Shown here: one piece after another, positions 18,036 to 27,240 of the stretch | Numbering within the stretch: the stretch's first letter is position 1 | How the letters are laid out: each line of letters opens with the position of its first letter | Source: an uncultured Lachnospiraceae bacterium | GTDB taxonomy: Bacteria; Bacillota; Clostridia; Lachnospirales; Lachnospiraceae | Length of the DNA stretch: 64,000 bases | NCBI GenBank assembly: GCA_934899185.1 | Contig: CAKXYI010000004.1 | Coordinates: 62,001-126,000, forward strand | Direction of reading: 5' to 3' | Program-made: the position numbers and the translations under genes | Notes under the pieces: generated by a model | The model's input: the letters and a program-made list of their open reading frames with translations, nothing else | Told to the model about the DNA's origin: nothing | Database searches by the model: none

Positions 18036-18153
18036 TATAAAATGTCCTCCTTATGTAATAAGCACGCGATGGTGCAATTTGTATCTGAAATATTGTCTTT
18101 TCTCTTACATCAGACCTAGAAATAATATACAACAAATACTTTAGCAGTGCAAG

Positions 18154-18167
18154 TGTAAAATTATACA
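18154..18167. promoter_or_regulatory. ArgR-box-like palindrome over the argG -10 box
   Basis: TGTAAAATTATACA is a near-palindrome matching 11 of 14 positions of the ARG-box core TGAATWWWWATTCA. On the minus strand it contains TATAAT (18165-18160), a good -10 box for argG; the -35 candidate (TGTTTA, 18188-18183) is weak. Binding of an arginine repressor here would block argG. Confidence 0.5.
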
Positions 18168-18238
18168 TTTTAAAAGAATAAATAAACATGGTTTCGGATA
18201 AAACCACACAAATAAAACAAAGGGAAGAAAAGATCAAA

Positions 18239-18274
18239 TGTATAAATATTCATAAAAATTGTAAAAAACTTACA
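18239..18274. promoter_or_regulatory. Pair of ArgR boxes upstream of argC
   Basis: TGTATAAATATTCA (18239-18252) matches 13 of 14 positions of the ARG-box core. TGTAAAAAACTTACA (18260-18274) is a second palindrome. Their centres are about 21 bp apart, the spacing known for tandem ARG boxes bound by hexameric ArgR/AhrC. The arginine repressor gene itself is not in the window. Confidence 0.6.
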
Positions 18275-18282
18275 TTTTCCTC

Positions 18283-18311
18283 TTTACGAACAGGGGAGAA
18301 TGTACTAATAT
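18283..18311 (+). promoter_or_regulatory. Promoter of the argC operon
   Basis: TTTACG at 18283-18288, a 17-bp spacer and TAATAT at 18306-18311, just downstream of the two ArgR boxes. Confidence 0.5.
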
Positions 18312-18349
18312 GAAAAAAGAGATTTTCGATTAAGAAAAGAGGGCGAAAG

Positions 18350-19417
18350 ATGATAAAAGCAGGAATTATTGGAGCAACCGGTTATGCAGGCGGTGAATTG
18401 GTCCGCCTTTTGTTAGGACATAAAGAAGTTGAGATCGTATGGTACGGTTCCCGTTCTTATGTGGACGAGAAATATGCACACGTCTATCGCAATATGTTTG
18501 AACTCGTGGATGCGACCTGTCTGGACGACAATCTGCCGGAACTGGCAAGACAGGTGGATGTGATCTTTACGGCAACACCGCAGGGCTATCTGGCATCCAT
18601 ACTGACGGAGGAGATCTTAAGTCAGGTCAAGATCATAGATCTGAGTGCGGACTACCGCATCAAGGATGTCACTACCTATGAGAAGTGGTATGGCATTACA
18701 CACAAGAGCCCACAGTTTATAGAGGAAGCCGTTTACGGTCTGTGCGAGATCAACCGCGACAAGATGCAGGGCGTGCGTCTGGTAGCCAATCCGGGTTGTT
18801 ATACGACCTGTTCTATCCTGACGACTTATCCATTTGTCAAAGAGGGGCTGATCGATCACCATACCCTGATCGTGGATGCCAAGTCCGGTACATCCGGTGC
18901 GGGCAGAGGGGCAAAGGTGCCAAATCTTTTTTGTGAAGTTAATGAGAATATGAAGGCATACGGCGTGGCGACACACCGCCATACCCCGGAGATCGAGGAA
19001 CAGTTGGGCTATGCCTGTGGGGAGGACGTGACTATTTCCTTTACCCCACATCTGGTACCTATGAACCGAGGTATTTTGGTGACGGCTTACGCTTCCTTAA
19101 ATAAAGTGACTTACCCGGACGGACATGTGGATTACCCGACCGATGATATGTTACTTGATGTATATCACAAGTATTATGATAAGGAATACTTTGTGCGTGT
19201 CTTAGAGGCAGGCATGACACCGGAGACCAAGTGGGTAGAAGGCTCTAACTTTGTAGATGTCTGCCTGAAAGTGGATCCGAGAACGCACCGCGTGATTCTG
19301 ATGGGGGCACTGGATAATCTGGTCAAGGGTGCAGCAGGACAAGCCATACAGAATATGAACCTTTTGTTTGGCTTTAAAGAGCAGGAAGGATTGGAACTGG
19401 TTCCTATGTTCCCATAA
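18350..19417 (+). CDS. argC: N-acetyl-gamma-glutamyl-phosphate reductase
   Basis: A 355-residue NADPH-dependent cytoplasmic enzyme, third step of arginine synthesis. The Rossmann motif GIIGATGYAGGELVRLL stands at the N-terminus. The catalytic cysteine lies in ANPGCYTT near residue 150. HRHTPEIEEQLG and FTPHLVPMNRGIL are further family motifs. It is the first gene of argC-GNAT-argJ-argB-argD. The ribosome site is weak (GAGGGCGAAAG). Control by the arginine repressor is likely from the boxes upstream. Confidence 0.97.
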   Translation: MIKAGIIGATGYAGGELVRLLLGHKEVEIVWYGSRSYVDEKYAHVYRNMFELVDATCLDDNLPELARQVDVIFTATPQGYLASILTEEILSQVKIIDLSADYRIKDVTTYEKWYGITHKSPQFIEEAVYGLCEINRDKMQGVRLVANPGCYTTCSILTTYPFVKEGLIDHHTLIVDAKSGTSGAGRGAKVPNLFCEVNENMKAYGVATHRHTPEIEEQLGYACGEDVTISFTPHLVPMNRGILVTAYASLNKVTYPDGHVDYPTDDMLLDVYHKYYDKEYFVRVLEAGMTPETKWVEGSNFVDVCLKVDPRTHRVILMGALDNLVKGAAGQAIQNMNLLFGFKEQEGLELVPMFP

Positions 19418-19447
19418 AATGCGATAGTAGATCAGGAGAAGAAAAGA

Positions 19448-19942
19448 TTGACAGAAAAAATGAGACAGGATAAAGATTTCCGCCTGCCGGAAGGGGTGCG
19501 GCTCCGCACTATGGAAGAAGGAGATTTTGCAGAGGTGCATGAATTATGGATGCAGATCAACGGATTTGCCATTCGTAGCATCGATGATTCCAAGGAAGGT
19601 ATTTTACGTTTTATCAAAAGGAATCCGACGACCAGTATCGTGGCTGAGGCGGACGGCAGGATCGTGGGATCCATTCTCTGCGGGCACGATGGCAGACAGG
19701 GATGCTTCTATCACGTTTGCGTGGCAGAGGGCTACCGCAAGCATGGCATAGGAAAAGCCATGGCAACGACCTGTATGCGCCGTCTGCAGGAGGAAGGCAT
19801 CAATAAGATCTCTCTGGTGGCGTTTAAGGACAATGCCCTTGGCAATGCCTTCTGGCATGAGGAAGGCTGGAAATTGCGCCAGGATCTGAATGTATATGAT
19901 TTTATTTTAAACGAGGAAAATATAACACGATTTAACAAATAA
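19448..19942 (+). CDS. GNAT family N-acetyltransferase in the arg operon
   Basis: A 164-residue acetyltransferase with a complete GNAT fold pattern. RLRTMEEGDFAEVHELW is strand 1 and helix 1. GSILCGHDG is strand 4. The acetyl-CoA loop HVCVAEGYRKHGIGKAM has the V-x4-R-x2-G-I-G signature, and NALGNAFWHEEGW is the last motif. A TTG start is chosen because AGGAG lies 9 bases before it; the ATG four codons later has none. It sits between argC and argJ, 30 bp and 13 bp apart. It may acetylate glutamate or another intermediate of the pathway, but the substrate cannot be read from the sequence; ArgJ can already supply N-acetylglutamate. Confidence 0.85.
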   Translation: MTEKMRQDKDFRLPEGVRLRTMEEGDFAEVHELWMQINGFAIRSIDDSKEGILRFIKRNPTTSIVAEADGRIVGSILCGHDGRQGCFYHVCVAEGYRKHGIGKAMATTCMRRLQEEGINKISLVAFKDNALGNAFWHEEGWKLRQDLNVYDFILNEENITRFNK

Positions 19943-19955
19943 AGGAGTGGCAGAG

Positions 19956-21179
19956 ATGGAAAAGATAGATGGAGGCGTTACGTCAGCAAAAGGGTTTTTG
20001 GCGGCACACACCGCAGCCGGGATCAAATATCAGGGCAGAGACGACATGGCAATGATCTATAGCAAGGTGCCGGCGGTTGCGGCAGGTACCTTTACCCGCA
20101 ATGTGGTTAAGGCTGCACCGGTCAAATGGGATCAGCAGGTGGTAGGGGAGAGTCCTTTCGTTCAGGCGGTAGTTATGAATGCCGGGATCGCCAATGCCTG
20201 TACCGGACAAGAGGGCATGGGCTATTGTAAGGAGACGGCAGAGGCAGCAGGATCTGCGCTGGGGATCCCGAGTCAGGCAGTCTTAGTCGCATCGACCGGT
20301 GTGATCGGCATGCAGTTGCCTATGGATCGTCTGCGTGCAGGCATTGGGGCAATGGTGCCTAAGTTAGAGGATACGCGCCAAGTGGCAGAGGCAGCCGCAC
20401 AGGCTATCATGACGACGGATACTCACAAAAAAGAAGCAGCGGTGACCTTTACGGTGGATGGAAAGACCGTGACGGTCGGCGGTATGAGCAAGGGAAGCGG
20501 CATGATCCATCCAAATATGTGTACCATGCTTGCCTTTATCACAACGGATCTGGCAATCTCCCATGAACTTTTGCAGGAGGCGCTCAGCAGCGTCGTGGAC
20601 GACACCTACAACATGATCTCTGTGGATGGAGATACCTCTACCAATGATACCTGCTTAGTCCTTGCCAATGGCATGGCGGGAAATAGGGAGATCACAGAGA
20701 AAAATGCTGATTATCAGGCATTTGTAGAAGCTCTTTTTGAAGTCAATAAGACACTTGCCAAGATGATGGCAGGTGACGGTGAAGGGGCGACCGCCTTATT
20801 TGAAGTCAAGGTCGTAAATGCAAATACCAAGGCAGAGGCAGTGACCCTGGCAAAATCTGTTATTACCTCAAGTCTGACCAAGGCGGCAATCTACGGACAT
20901 GATGCCAACTGGGGCAGGATTCTTTGTGCCCTGGGTTATGCCGGTGTGGACTTTGATCCGGAAAAGGTGGATCTCTACTTCGAGAGCAGCAAGGGCAGAT
21001 TAAAGATCATAGAAGATGGTGTGGCGACCGGCTACAGCGAGGAAGAGGCGACGAAGATCTTAACCGCCGATGCCGTGACAGCCATCTGTGATATGAAGCA
21101 GGGGGATGCCGAGGCAACTGCCTGGGGATGTGACCTGACCTATGATTATGTCAAGATCAATGCGGATTACCGTTCTTAA
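19956..21179 (+). CDS. argJ: Bifunctional glutamate N-acetyltransferase / ornithine acetyltransferase
   Basis: A 407-residue enzyme recycling acetyl groups from N-acetylornithine to glutamate. The precursor cuts itself before a threonine that becomes the nucleophile. Here the site is [16 protein letters not shown] near residue 183, with Cys instead of the common Ala before the catalytic Thr. [19 protein letters not shown] N-terminal and [12 protein letters not shown] motifs are present. ATG at 19956 has AGGAG 8 bases upstream, so the in-frame GTG at 19947, which overlaps that site, was rejected. It is cotranscribed with argC and argB. Confidence 0.96.
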   Translation: MEKIDGGVTSAKGFLAAHTAAGIKYQGRDDMAMIYSKVPAVAAGTFTRNVVKAAPVKWDQQVVGESPFVQAVVMNAGIANACTGQEGMGYCKETAEAAGSALGIPSQAVLVASTGVIGMQLPMDRLRAGIGAMVPKLEDTRQVAEAAAQAIMTTDTHKKEAAVTFTVDGKTVTVGGMSKGSGMIHPNMCTMLAFITTDLAISHELLQEALSSVVDDTYNMISVDGDTSTNDTCLVLANGMAGNREITEKNADYQAFVEALFEVNKTLAKMMAGDGEGATALFEVKVVNANTKAEAVTLAKSVITSSLTKAAIYGHDANWGRILCALGYAGVDFDPEKVDLYFESSKGRLKIIEDGVATGYSEEEATKILTADAVTAICDMKQGDAEATAWGCDLTYDYVKINADYRS

Positions 21180-21223
21180 ACAAGGGAAAGATGCCACAGA
21201 TCCACGATAAGGAGGAAACGAAA

Positions 21224-22123
21224 GTGGAAGATAAAAATATGCAGGAAGTCATGGAAAAGGCACAGGTGCTGATCGAGGCACTGCCTTATATCCAGCGTTT
21301 TAACCGAAAGATCATCGTTGTAAAATATGGCGGGAGTGCCATGATCGACGAAGAATTAAAAAAACATGTCATTCAGGATGTAACACTTTTAAAACTGGTT
21401 GGTTTCAAGCCTATCATCGTACATGGCGGTGGTAAGGAGATCAGCCGCTGGGTAGAAAAGACAGGCATGCAGCCGGAATTTGTCAATGGGCTCCGCAAGA
21501 CGGATGCACCGACCATGGAGATCGCAGAGATGGTCTTAAATAAGGTCAATAAGTCTTTGGTACAGATGGTCGAGGAACTGGGCGTCAATGCTGTTGGTAT
21601 CAGTGGCAAGGATGGCGGACTGCTGCGTGTGGAAAAGAAATATTCCCAGGGGCAGGATATCGGTTATGTGGGTGAGATCACAGAGGTCAATCCAAAGATC
21701 TTGGAGGATCTTCTGGAACGCGACTTCCTGCCAATCGTTTGCCCGATCGGTATGGATGCCAATTATGAGACTTACAATATCAATGCGGATGACGCGGCTT
21801 GTGCCATTGCACAGGCAGTACAGGCAGAAAAACTGGCATTCTTGACGGATATTGAAGGCGTCTATAAAGATCCTGCGGACAAGTCGACCCTGATCTCGGA
21901 ATTGACCGTATCGGAAGCCAGAGAACTGATCGCAGACGGCTTTATCGGTGGCGGTATGCTGCCAAAACTCAATAACTGTATGACCGCAATTGAAAAAGGT
22001 GTTTCCCGGGTACATATTCTGGACGGACGTATCGCACACTGCCTGCTTTTGGAGATCTTTACCAATAAGGGAATCGGAACGGCTATTTTAGATGATAAGG
22101 AGAAAAAGTTTAATCATGAATAA
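21224..22123 (+). CDS. argB: N-acetylglutamate kinase
   Basis: A 299-residue amino-acid kinase, second step of arginine synthesis and often feedback-inhibited by arginine. [11 protein letters not shown] (phosphate-binding), [11 protein letters not shown] (substrate) and [15 protein letters not shown] motifs are visible, with [10 protein letters not shown] near the end. The start was set at GTG 21224 because AAGGAGG ends 8 bases before it. An ATG at 21191 in the same frame has only GGGAAAG directly adjacent. It overlaps argD by 8 bp, suggesting translational coupling. Confidence 0.95.
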   Translation: MEDKNMQEVMEKAQVLIEALPYIQRFNRKIIVVKYGGSAMIDEELKKHVIQDVTLLKLVGFKPIIVHGGGKEISRWVEKTGMQPEFVNGLRKTDAPTMEIAEMVLNKVNKSLVQMVEELGVNAVGISGKDGGLLRVEKKYSQGQDIGYVGEITEVNPKILEDLLERDFLPIVCPIGMDANYETYNINADDAACAIAQAVQAEKLAFLTDIEGVYKDPADKSTLISELTVSEARELIADGFIGGGMLPKLNNCMTAIEKGVSRVHILDGRIAHCLLLEIFTNKGIGTAILDDKEKKFNHE

Positions 22124-23318
22124 AGAAGAATACATTGCTACAGCCGAGGAATCTTTGTTCCATGTCTACAATCGTTTCCCAGTCGTATTTGAAAAGGGAA
22201 ATGGTGTCCATATCTATGATACGGATGGCAAGGAATATCTGGATTTCGCATCCGGGATCGGTGTTATGGCATTTGGCTACAATGACGGCGAATACAAGCA
22301 GGCACTTATGGATCAGATCGACAAGATCACCCATACCTCCAACCTCTACTATCATCCACCGATGATCTCAGCAGCCAAGAAACTTTGTCAGGTATCCGGC
22401 ATGGATAAGGTATTCTTTACCAATAGTGGTGCGGAGGCAATTGAGGGAGCCATCAAGACTGCCAAAAAATATGCCTACCTGCGTGATGGTTTTGCCGGAC
22501 ATGAGATCATTGCTATGGAACATTCTTTCCACGGCAGGACAGTGGGATCCTTGTCTGTGACCGGTACGGAGCACTACAGAGAGCCATTTTTGCCACTGAT
22601 GGATGGCGTGCGTTTTGCAAACTTTAACGATCTGGACAGTGTCAAGGCAGCGGTTACGGACAAGACTTGTGCCATTATCTTGGAGACGGTGCAGGGCGAG
22701 GGTGGTCTGTATCCGGCAGAAGCGGACTTTTTGCAGGGGGTCAGAGAACTGTGTGATGCACATGACATCTTATTGATCTTAGACGAGATCCAGTGCGGCA
22801 TGGGCAGGACAGGCTATATGTTTGCATGGCAGAAGTACGGCGTAAAGCCGGATATCATGACCTGTGCCAAAGCACTTGGAGCAGGTGTGCCGGTCGGGGC
22901 ATTCGCACTCACTGACCGCGTGGCAGAGCACTCTTTAGTCCCGGGCGATCATGGTACGACGTATGGAGGCAATCCGCTGGTATGTGCGGCTGTTGATAAG
23001 ACACTGGATATGATGGAAAACCGCCACATTACCGACCATGTACAGGAACTGACACCATATTTTGAAAAGGCACTGGATGATCTGGTCGAAAAATATGACT
23101 TTATGACAGGCAGACGCGGTATGGGACTTATGCAGGGCATTGTGATCGATGCGCGTATCCCAGTGGGCTCTATTGTGACGAAGGCATTGGAGGCAGGGCT
23201 GATCGTACTTTCTGCCGGTGGTAATGTCTTACGTCTTTTACCGCCGCTGATCATCGAAAAAGAAGATATCGATCAAATGGTAGAGATTTTGACCGGGGTT
23301 TGTGACATAATTTCGTAA
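22116..23318 (+). CDS. argD: Acetylornithine aminotransferase
   Basis: A 400-residue PLP-dependent class III aminotransferase that makes N-acetylornithine from the semialdehyde. [34 protein letters not shown] and the PLP lysine motif [14 protein letters not shown] are clear. [12 protein letters not shown] is the C-terminal signature. The ATG overlaps the argB stop, with AAGGAGA 12 bases upstream. It is the last gene of the operon; a terminator lies about 75 bp downstream. Confidence 0.96.
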   Translation: MNKEEYIATAEESLFHVYNRFPVVFEKGNGVHIYDTDGKEYLDFASGIGVMAFGYNDGEYKQALMDQIDKITHTSNLYYHPPMISAAKKLCQVSGMDKVFFTNSGAEAIEGAIKTAKKYAYLRDGFAGHEIIAMEHSFHGRTVGSLSVTGTEHYREPFLPLMDGVRFANFNDLDSVKAAVTDKTCAIILETVQGEGGLYPAEADFLQGVRELCDAHDILLILDEIQCGMGRTGYMFAWQKYGVKPDIMTCAKALGAGVPVGAFALTDRVAEHSLVPGDHGTTYGGNPLVCAAVDKTLDMMENRHITDHVQELTPYFEKALDDLVEKYDFMTGRRGMGLMQGIVIDARIPVGSIVTKALEAGLIVLSAGGNVLRLLPPLIIEKEDIDQMVEILTGVCDIIS

Positions 23319-23323
23319 AACTC

Positions 23324-23352
23324 TTGTAATAATTGACGCTTTTGGATAAAAT
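23324..23352 (+). promoter_or_regulatory. Possible promoter upstream of comEA
   Basis: TTGTAA at 23324-23329, 17 bp, TAAAAT at 23347-23352. The predicted start near 23359 is followed about 35 bases later by a terminator hairpin, so the transcript would be very short unless read-through occurs. Confidence 0.4.
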
Positions 23353-23391
23353 GATTTGCATAGCATTCATGTTTCCTTTCAGCGATACAGA

Positions 23392-23422
23392 GGGGGTAGC
23401 AGATATTGCTTCCCCCTTTTTC
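23392..23422 (+). terminator. Terminator of the arg operon / possible leader attenuator
   Basis: GGGGGTAGCA (23392-23401) pairs with TGCTTCCCCC (23407-23416), one T-T mismatch, followed by TTTTTC. It separates argD from comEA. Confidence 0.8.
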
Positions 23423-23446
23423 TTATTGGCGCGAAAGGAGTATAAA

Positions 23447-24043
23447 GTGAAAAAACAAATCATACTACTTGGTATTGTAGTTCTTATCTTGCTAGGATGT
23501 ATGGCTTGCAAGCCGACATCTTATTTAGAAAAGCAGTCTGATCTTTCCGATGAGGACACAGCAAAAGATGTGACAGATTCCGCGGACACAACAGAAGAGA
23601 CGGAGGAAAAGACAGAGATCTATGTGCAGATCAGTGGGGCAGTGGCAGCTCCCGGTGTTTATACTTTTCCTGCAGACAGCCGCGTGTATGAATTGATCGA
23701 GGCTGCGGGCGGTCTGCTGCCGGATGCATATGATGTCTCTTTAAACCAGGCAGAGCGGCTTTCGGATGGACAGAAAATCCATGTCTATACCAAAGAGGAA
23801 GCGGCAAATGGACTGGTGTCTACAGAGGGAAGTTCTTTGACATCGGACGGCAAGATCAACATCAATACGGCTTCCGCGGAGGAACTGACAAGTCTAAAGG
23901 GAATCGGACAGACTAGAGCAGAAAGCATTGTCGCCTATCGGCAGGAGCACGGAGCCTTTGCGGCAGTGGAAGATCTAAAAGAAGTATCCGGGATCGGTGA
24001 TGCGACCTATCAAAAGATCGCAGATGCAATTACAGTGAATTGA
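23447..24043 (+). CDS. comEA: ComEA family DNA-binding protein, lipoprotein form
   Basis: A 198-residue exported protein. The N-terminus is a lipoprotein signal (KKQIILLGIVVLILLGC), with Cys near residue 19 as lipid attachment site. A SLBB domain follows (IYVQISGAVAAPGVYTFPADSRVYELIEAAGG), then a ComEA helix-hairpin-helix domain (ININTASAEELTSLKGIGQTRAESIVAYR and GIGDATYQKI) that binds double-stranded DNA in transformation. Classical ComEA is anchored by a transmembrane helix; the lipobox here is a variation. The start is GTG with AAAGGAG 7 bases upstream. A two-component system, a GerMN lipoprotein and comEC follow. Confidence 0.88.
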   Translation: MKKQIILLGIVVLILLGCMACKPTSYLEKQSDLSDEDTAKDVTDSADTTEETEEKTEIYVQISGAVAAPGVYTFPADSRVYELIEAAGGLLPDAYDVSLNQAERLSDGQKIHVYTKEEAANGLVSTEGSSLTSDGKININTASAEELTSLKGIGQTRAESIVAYRQEHGAFAAVEDLKEVSGIGDATYQKIADAITVN

Positions 24044-24053
24044 GGTTTTGAAA

Positions 24054-24746
24054 ATGGCAAAAAAAGTATTAGTGGTGGATGATGAAAAATTGATCGTAAA
24101 GGGGATCCGCTTTAGTCTGGAGCAGGATGGCATGGAAGTGGATTGTGCCTATGACGGGCAGGAAGCACTTGACAAAGCTATGGCGACACCATACGATATG
24201 ATACTTTTGGATGTTATGTTGCCAAAGATGGATGGTTTTGAGGTTTGCCAGCGTATCCGTGAATTTTCCAATATGCCGATCGTTATGCTGACGGCAAAAG
24301 GGGATGATATGGATAAGATCTTAGGACTCGAGTATGGTGCGGATGATTATATCACCAAGCCTTTCAATATCTTAGAGGTCAAGGCGCGCATCAAGGCCAT
24401 TATGCGCAGAACGACACCGCAGGTCGTCAAGGAACAGAAGATCACAGAGATCAAAAGTGGAGATTTTACCATCAATACAGAAAACCGCCGTCTTTTTATT
24501 TTAGAGCAGGAGATCAATGTGACTTCCAAAGAATTTGATATGCTTTTACTTTTAGTGACCAATCCGGGCAAGGTCTACAGCAGGGATGAACTACTTCGTG
24601 CTATCTGGGGCGAGGACTATCCGGGAGATGCGCGTACCGTGGATGTGCATATCCGACGTCTGCGTGAGAAGATCGAGCCAAATGCCAGTGAACCGAAGTA
24701 TGTGCACACTAAGTGGGGGGTAGGCTACTACTATCAGCAGGTTTAG
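24054..24746 (+). CDS. OmpR/PhoB-family response regulator
   Basis: A 230-residue cytoplasmic transcription factor. The receiver domain spans residues 4-115, with acidic pocket VDDE, phosphorylation site D53 in LLDVMLPKMDG, MLTAKGDD and the YITKPF lysine. The C-terminal winged helix (residues 130-228) has NVTSKEFDMLLLLVTNPGKVYSRDELLRAIWG and DVHIRRLREKIE. ATG at 24054 has GAGG 8 bases upstream and is preferred to an in-frame TTG two codons earlier. It lies 10 bp after comEA and 9 bp before its kinase; all are probably one transcript. Confidence 0.95.
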   Translation: MAKKVLVVDDEKLIVKGIRFSLEQDGMEVDCAYDGQEALDKAMATPYDMILLDVMLPKMDGFEVCQRIREFSNMPIVMLTAKGDDMDKILGLEYGADDYITKPFNILEVKARIKAIMRRTTPQVVKEQKITEIKSGDFTINTENRRLFILEQEINVTSKEFDMLLLLVTNPGKVYSRDELLRAIWGEDYPGDARTVDVHIRRLREKIEPNASEPKYVHTKWGVGYYYQQV

Positions 24747-24755
24747 AGGTAGGAC

Positions 24756-26249
24756 ATGAAAAAACAGAAACTCAAAGAAATGATCAAAAGTCTTAGAGCA
24801 CATATCGTAGTGGTGGTCCTTTTGGTGGGAATTCTGCCTGCTACGCTGTTTTCTGTGCTTTTTTCCAGTTTATATGTGAGACGCTCCATAGAGAGTGACG
24901 TGACGGACATGGTTGCCAATGGACAGATCTTAGGCAAACAGATCATGTCAAGCGGCTATCTGAATGAAAAAGATTCCAGAAATGTAGATGAACAACTGAG
25001 TGCCTTATCCTCAACCTATTCAGGTAGAATGATGATCGTAAACTCTTCCTTAAATATCATCAAGGATACCTATGGAGTGGATGAGGGCAAGACGATCGTT
25101 TGGTCGGATGTAATCACGGCATTTACCGGCAAGACGGCATCCTATTATGATAAGGAAAATGCGTATCTGGTGGTAGCCATACCCATTTTATCTACAAGCA
25201 AGGATGATAATGAAGTCTTAGGGGTGCTGGTGATGAATAAGTCCATGACTTATATCACGACCAATCTGGAATATTTCCAGTCGGTAGCCATCATTACCCT
25301 CTTGGTCTTATATGTGGTCGTGATCGCACTGGCGATTCTTTTTTCCGGTCGTTTTACCAGATCTTTTAGAAAACTTGGCATAGCCATTGATGCAAGGGAA
25401 AAGGGCAGCGATAACGGTGAGGAGATCGCTGTAGATGATTATACGGAGTCGGCTGAGGTTTCCAAAAAATTAAACAGCCTGATCGCCCGTATGAAGGTGG
25501 TAGATGAGTCCAGGCAGGAATTTGTATCCAATGTGTCACATGAATTAAAGACACCGCTGACTTCCATGAAAGTGCTGGCAGATTCCCTGAACGGACAGGA
25601 TAATGTGCCTGTGGAACTCTATCGGGAATTTATGGCAGATATTGGCGAAGAGATCGACCGCGAGACCAAGATCATAAATGACCTTTTAAGTCTGGTTAAG
25701 ATGGATCGTGCAGCGGCATCTTTGAATGTATCCGCTGTCAATATGAATGAGTTGATCGAACTGATCTTAAAACGCTTACGACCAATCGCGGAAAAGCAGC
25801 AGGTAGAGGTCGTTTTTGAGAGTTTCCGTCCGGTTGCGGCTGAGGTGGATGAAGTCAAGATTTCTCTTGCCATCACTAATCTGGTCGAGAACGGGATCAA
25901 GTACAACCAGGAAGGCGGCTGGGTGCATGTGTCCTTGAATGCGGACCACCAGTATTGCTACATTAAGATCGAGGATTCCGGTATGGGGATCCCACAGGAG
26001 AGTCTGGACTTTATTTTTGAAAGATTTTACCGTGTGGATAAGTCACATTCCAGAGAGATCGGTGGTACCGGTCTGGGACTTGCCATCACGAAAAATGCCA
26101 TCACTATGCACAATGGCGATATTAAGGTACATAGCGTCCTAGGCGAGGGAACCATGTTTGATGTGCGTATCCCACTGAACTATATCAGTCCACAGAATAG
26201 TGTCGGAAGCCATAAAAACAAAAAGCAGCATAAGATGGTACATGATTAA
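24756..26249 (+). CDS. Membrane sensor histidine kinase
   Basis: A 497-residue kinase. TM1 spans about 17-40. An extracytoplasmic sensor of about 135 residues, probably a PAS/dCache-like fold, follows; TM2 is at 176-197. A HAMP-like linker leads to the HisKA box NVSHELKTPLTSMK with H262. The ATPase domain shows the N box NLVENGIKYN (375-384), DSGMGIP (407-413) and GGTGLGLAI (436-444). It presumably phosphorylates the preceding regulator. The pairing resembles WalKR/PhoPR systems; the signal is unknown. It is followed 33 bp later by a GerMN lipoprotein, an arrangement reminiscent of MtrAB-LpqB of actinobacteria. Confidence 0.94.
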   Translation: MKKQKLKEMIKSLRAHIVVVVLLVGILPATLFSVLFSSLYVRRSIESDVTDMVANGQILGKQIMSSGYLNEKDSRNVDEQLSALSSTYSGRMMIVNSSLNIIKDTYGVDEGKTIVWSDVITAFTGKTASYYDKENAYLVVAIPILSTSKDDNEVLGVLVMNKSMTYITTNLEYFQSVAIITLLVLYVVVIALAILFSGRFTRSFRKLGIAIDAREKGSDNGEEIAVDDYTESAEVSKKLNSLIARMKVVDESRQEFVSNVSHELKTPLTSMKVLADSLNGQDNVPVELYREFMADIGEEIDRETKIINDLLSLVKMDRAAASLNVSAVNMNELIELILKRLRPIAEKQQVEVVFESFRPVAAEVDEVKISLAITNLVENGIKYNQEGGWVHVSLNADHQYCYIKIEDSGMGIPQESLDFIFERFYRVDKSHSREIGGTGLGLAITKNAITMHNGDIKVHSVLGEGTMFDVRIPLNYISPQNSVGSHKNKKQHKMVHD

Positions 26250-26282
26250 GGCAGGATGCAATGTGATGAGGAGCACACTTCT

Positions 26283-27233
26283 ATGAAAAAAAGAGGAATT
26301 GGGTGTCTCATGGCGCTCGTTATGCTATGTGGTCTGCTGACAGGATGTGGTGGACCCAAAGAAAAAGAGAATATGAAGATCTATTATATCAATGCCCTGG
26401 GGGATGGAATCGGTGCTGTCGGTTACCATATGGATGCGACCAAGACGGATGATATGATTGATGAAGCCTTACAGGCACTTGCCACAGATCCGGACAGTGT
26501 CGACTACCGCAAGACGATCTCAGACAGTATCAAGATCACAGACCGAGTTCTGGATAACGGACTGCTCAGTCTGTATTTTGACCGGGAGTATGAGGAAATG
26601 ACCGGTTACACAGAGGTTTTGATGCGGGCAGCCATTGTAAAGACTTTGGTACAGATCAAGGGAATCGACGGTGTTGCCTTTTATGTTGGCGGAGATCCGC
26701 TTTTGGATGCCAACGGCTCGCTGGTCGGCAGTATGAATGATGATACTTTTATCAATGACTACGGTGCAGAGACCGGAAGTCTGGAAAAGACAAAACTGAC
26801 CTTGTACTTTGCCAGTGCAGATGGACAGTCTTTGGTCAAGCAGGAAAAGGATGTTTATTACAATAAGAATGTAGCCAGAGAGCGTCTGATCATGGATTAT
26901 CTGCTCAAGGGACCGGATTCGGATGATGCCAAGTCTGTTTTCCCATCCGGGACAAAGATCTTAAATGTAACGGTGACAGACGGTGTCTGCTATGTCAATT
27001 TGGATTCAGCATTTTTAAAGGCAACAAACGGGATCAACAGCAACGTAGTTCTGTATGCGATCGTTAATTCCTTGACGGAACTGGATAACATCAATAAAGT
27101 ACAGATCCTGGTAGATGGTGCACAGAGCACATCGGATTCTACTTTGGGATTTTCACTGGGAACATCTTATGAAAGAGATACATCTATGGTCATGCAGGCG
27201 GTAGAGCGTGACCTGATGAAAGAAGGAGACTAA
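26283..27233 (+). CDS. GerMN-domain lipoprotein
   Basis: A 316-residue secreted lipoprotein. The signal reads MKKRGIGCLMALVMLCGLLTGCGG with a clear lipobox (LLTGC, Cys near 23). Two GerMN-type domains follow: one with MKIYYINALGDGIG and MRAAIVKTLVQIKGIDGVAFYVGG, and one with KLTLYFASADGQSLV, ARERLIMDYLLKGP, VFPSGTKILNVTVTDGVCYVNLDSAF and LYAIVNSLTELDNINKVQILVDG. GerM of Bacillus acts in sporulation and germination; LpqB of actinobacteria modulates the MtrB kinase. The position next to a kinase suggests a modulator, by inference. ATG at 26283 has GAGGAG about 11 bases upstream. Confidence 0.9.
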   Translation: MKKRGIGCLMALVMLCGLLTGCGGPKEKENMKIYYINALGDGIGAVGYHMDATKTDDMIDEALQALATDPDSVDYRKTISDSIKITDRVLDNGLLSLYFDREYEEMTGYTEVLMRAAIVKTLVQIKGIDGVAFYVGGDPLLDANGSLVGSMNDDTFINDYGAETGSLEKTKLTLYFASADGQSLVKQEKDVYYNKNVARERLIMDYLLKGPDSDDAKSVFPSGTKILNVTVTDGVCYVNLDSAFLKATNGINSNVVLYAIVNSLTELDNINKVQILVDGAQSTSDSTLGFSLGTSYERDTSMVMQAVERDLMKEGD

Positions 27234-27240
27234 GGGGATC

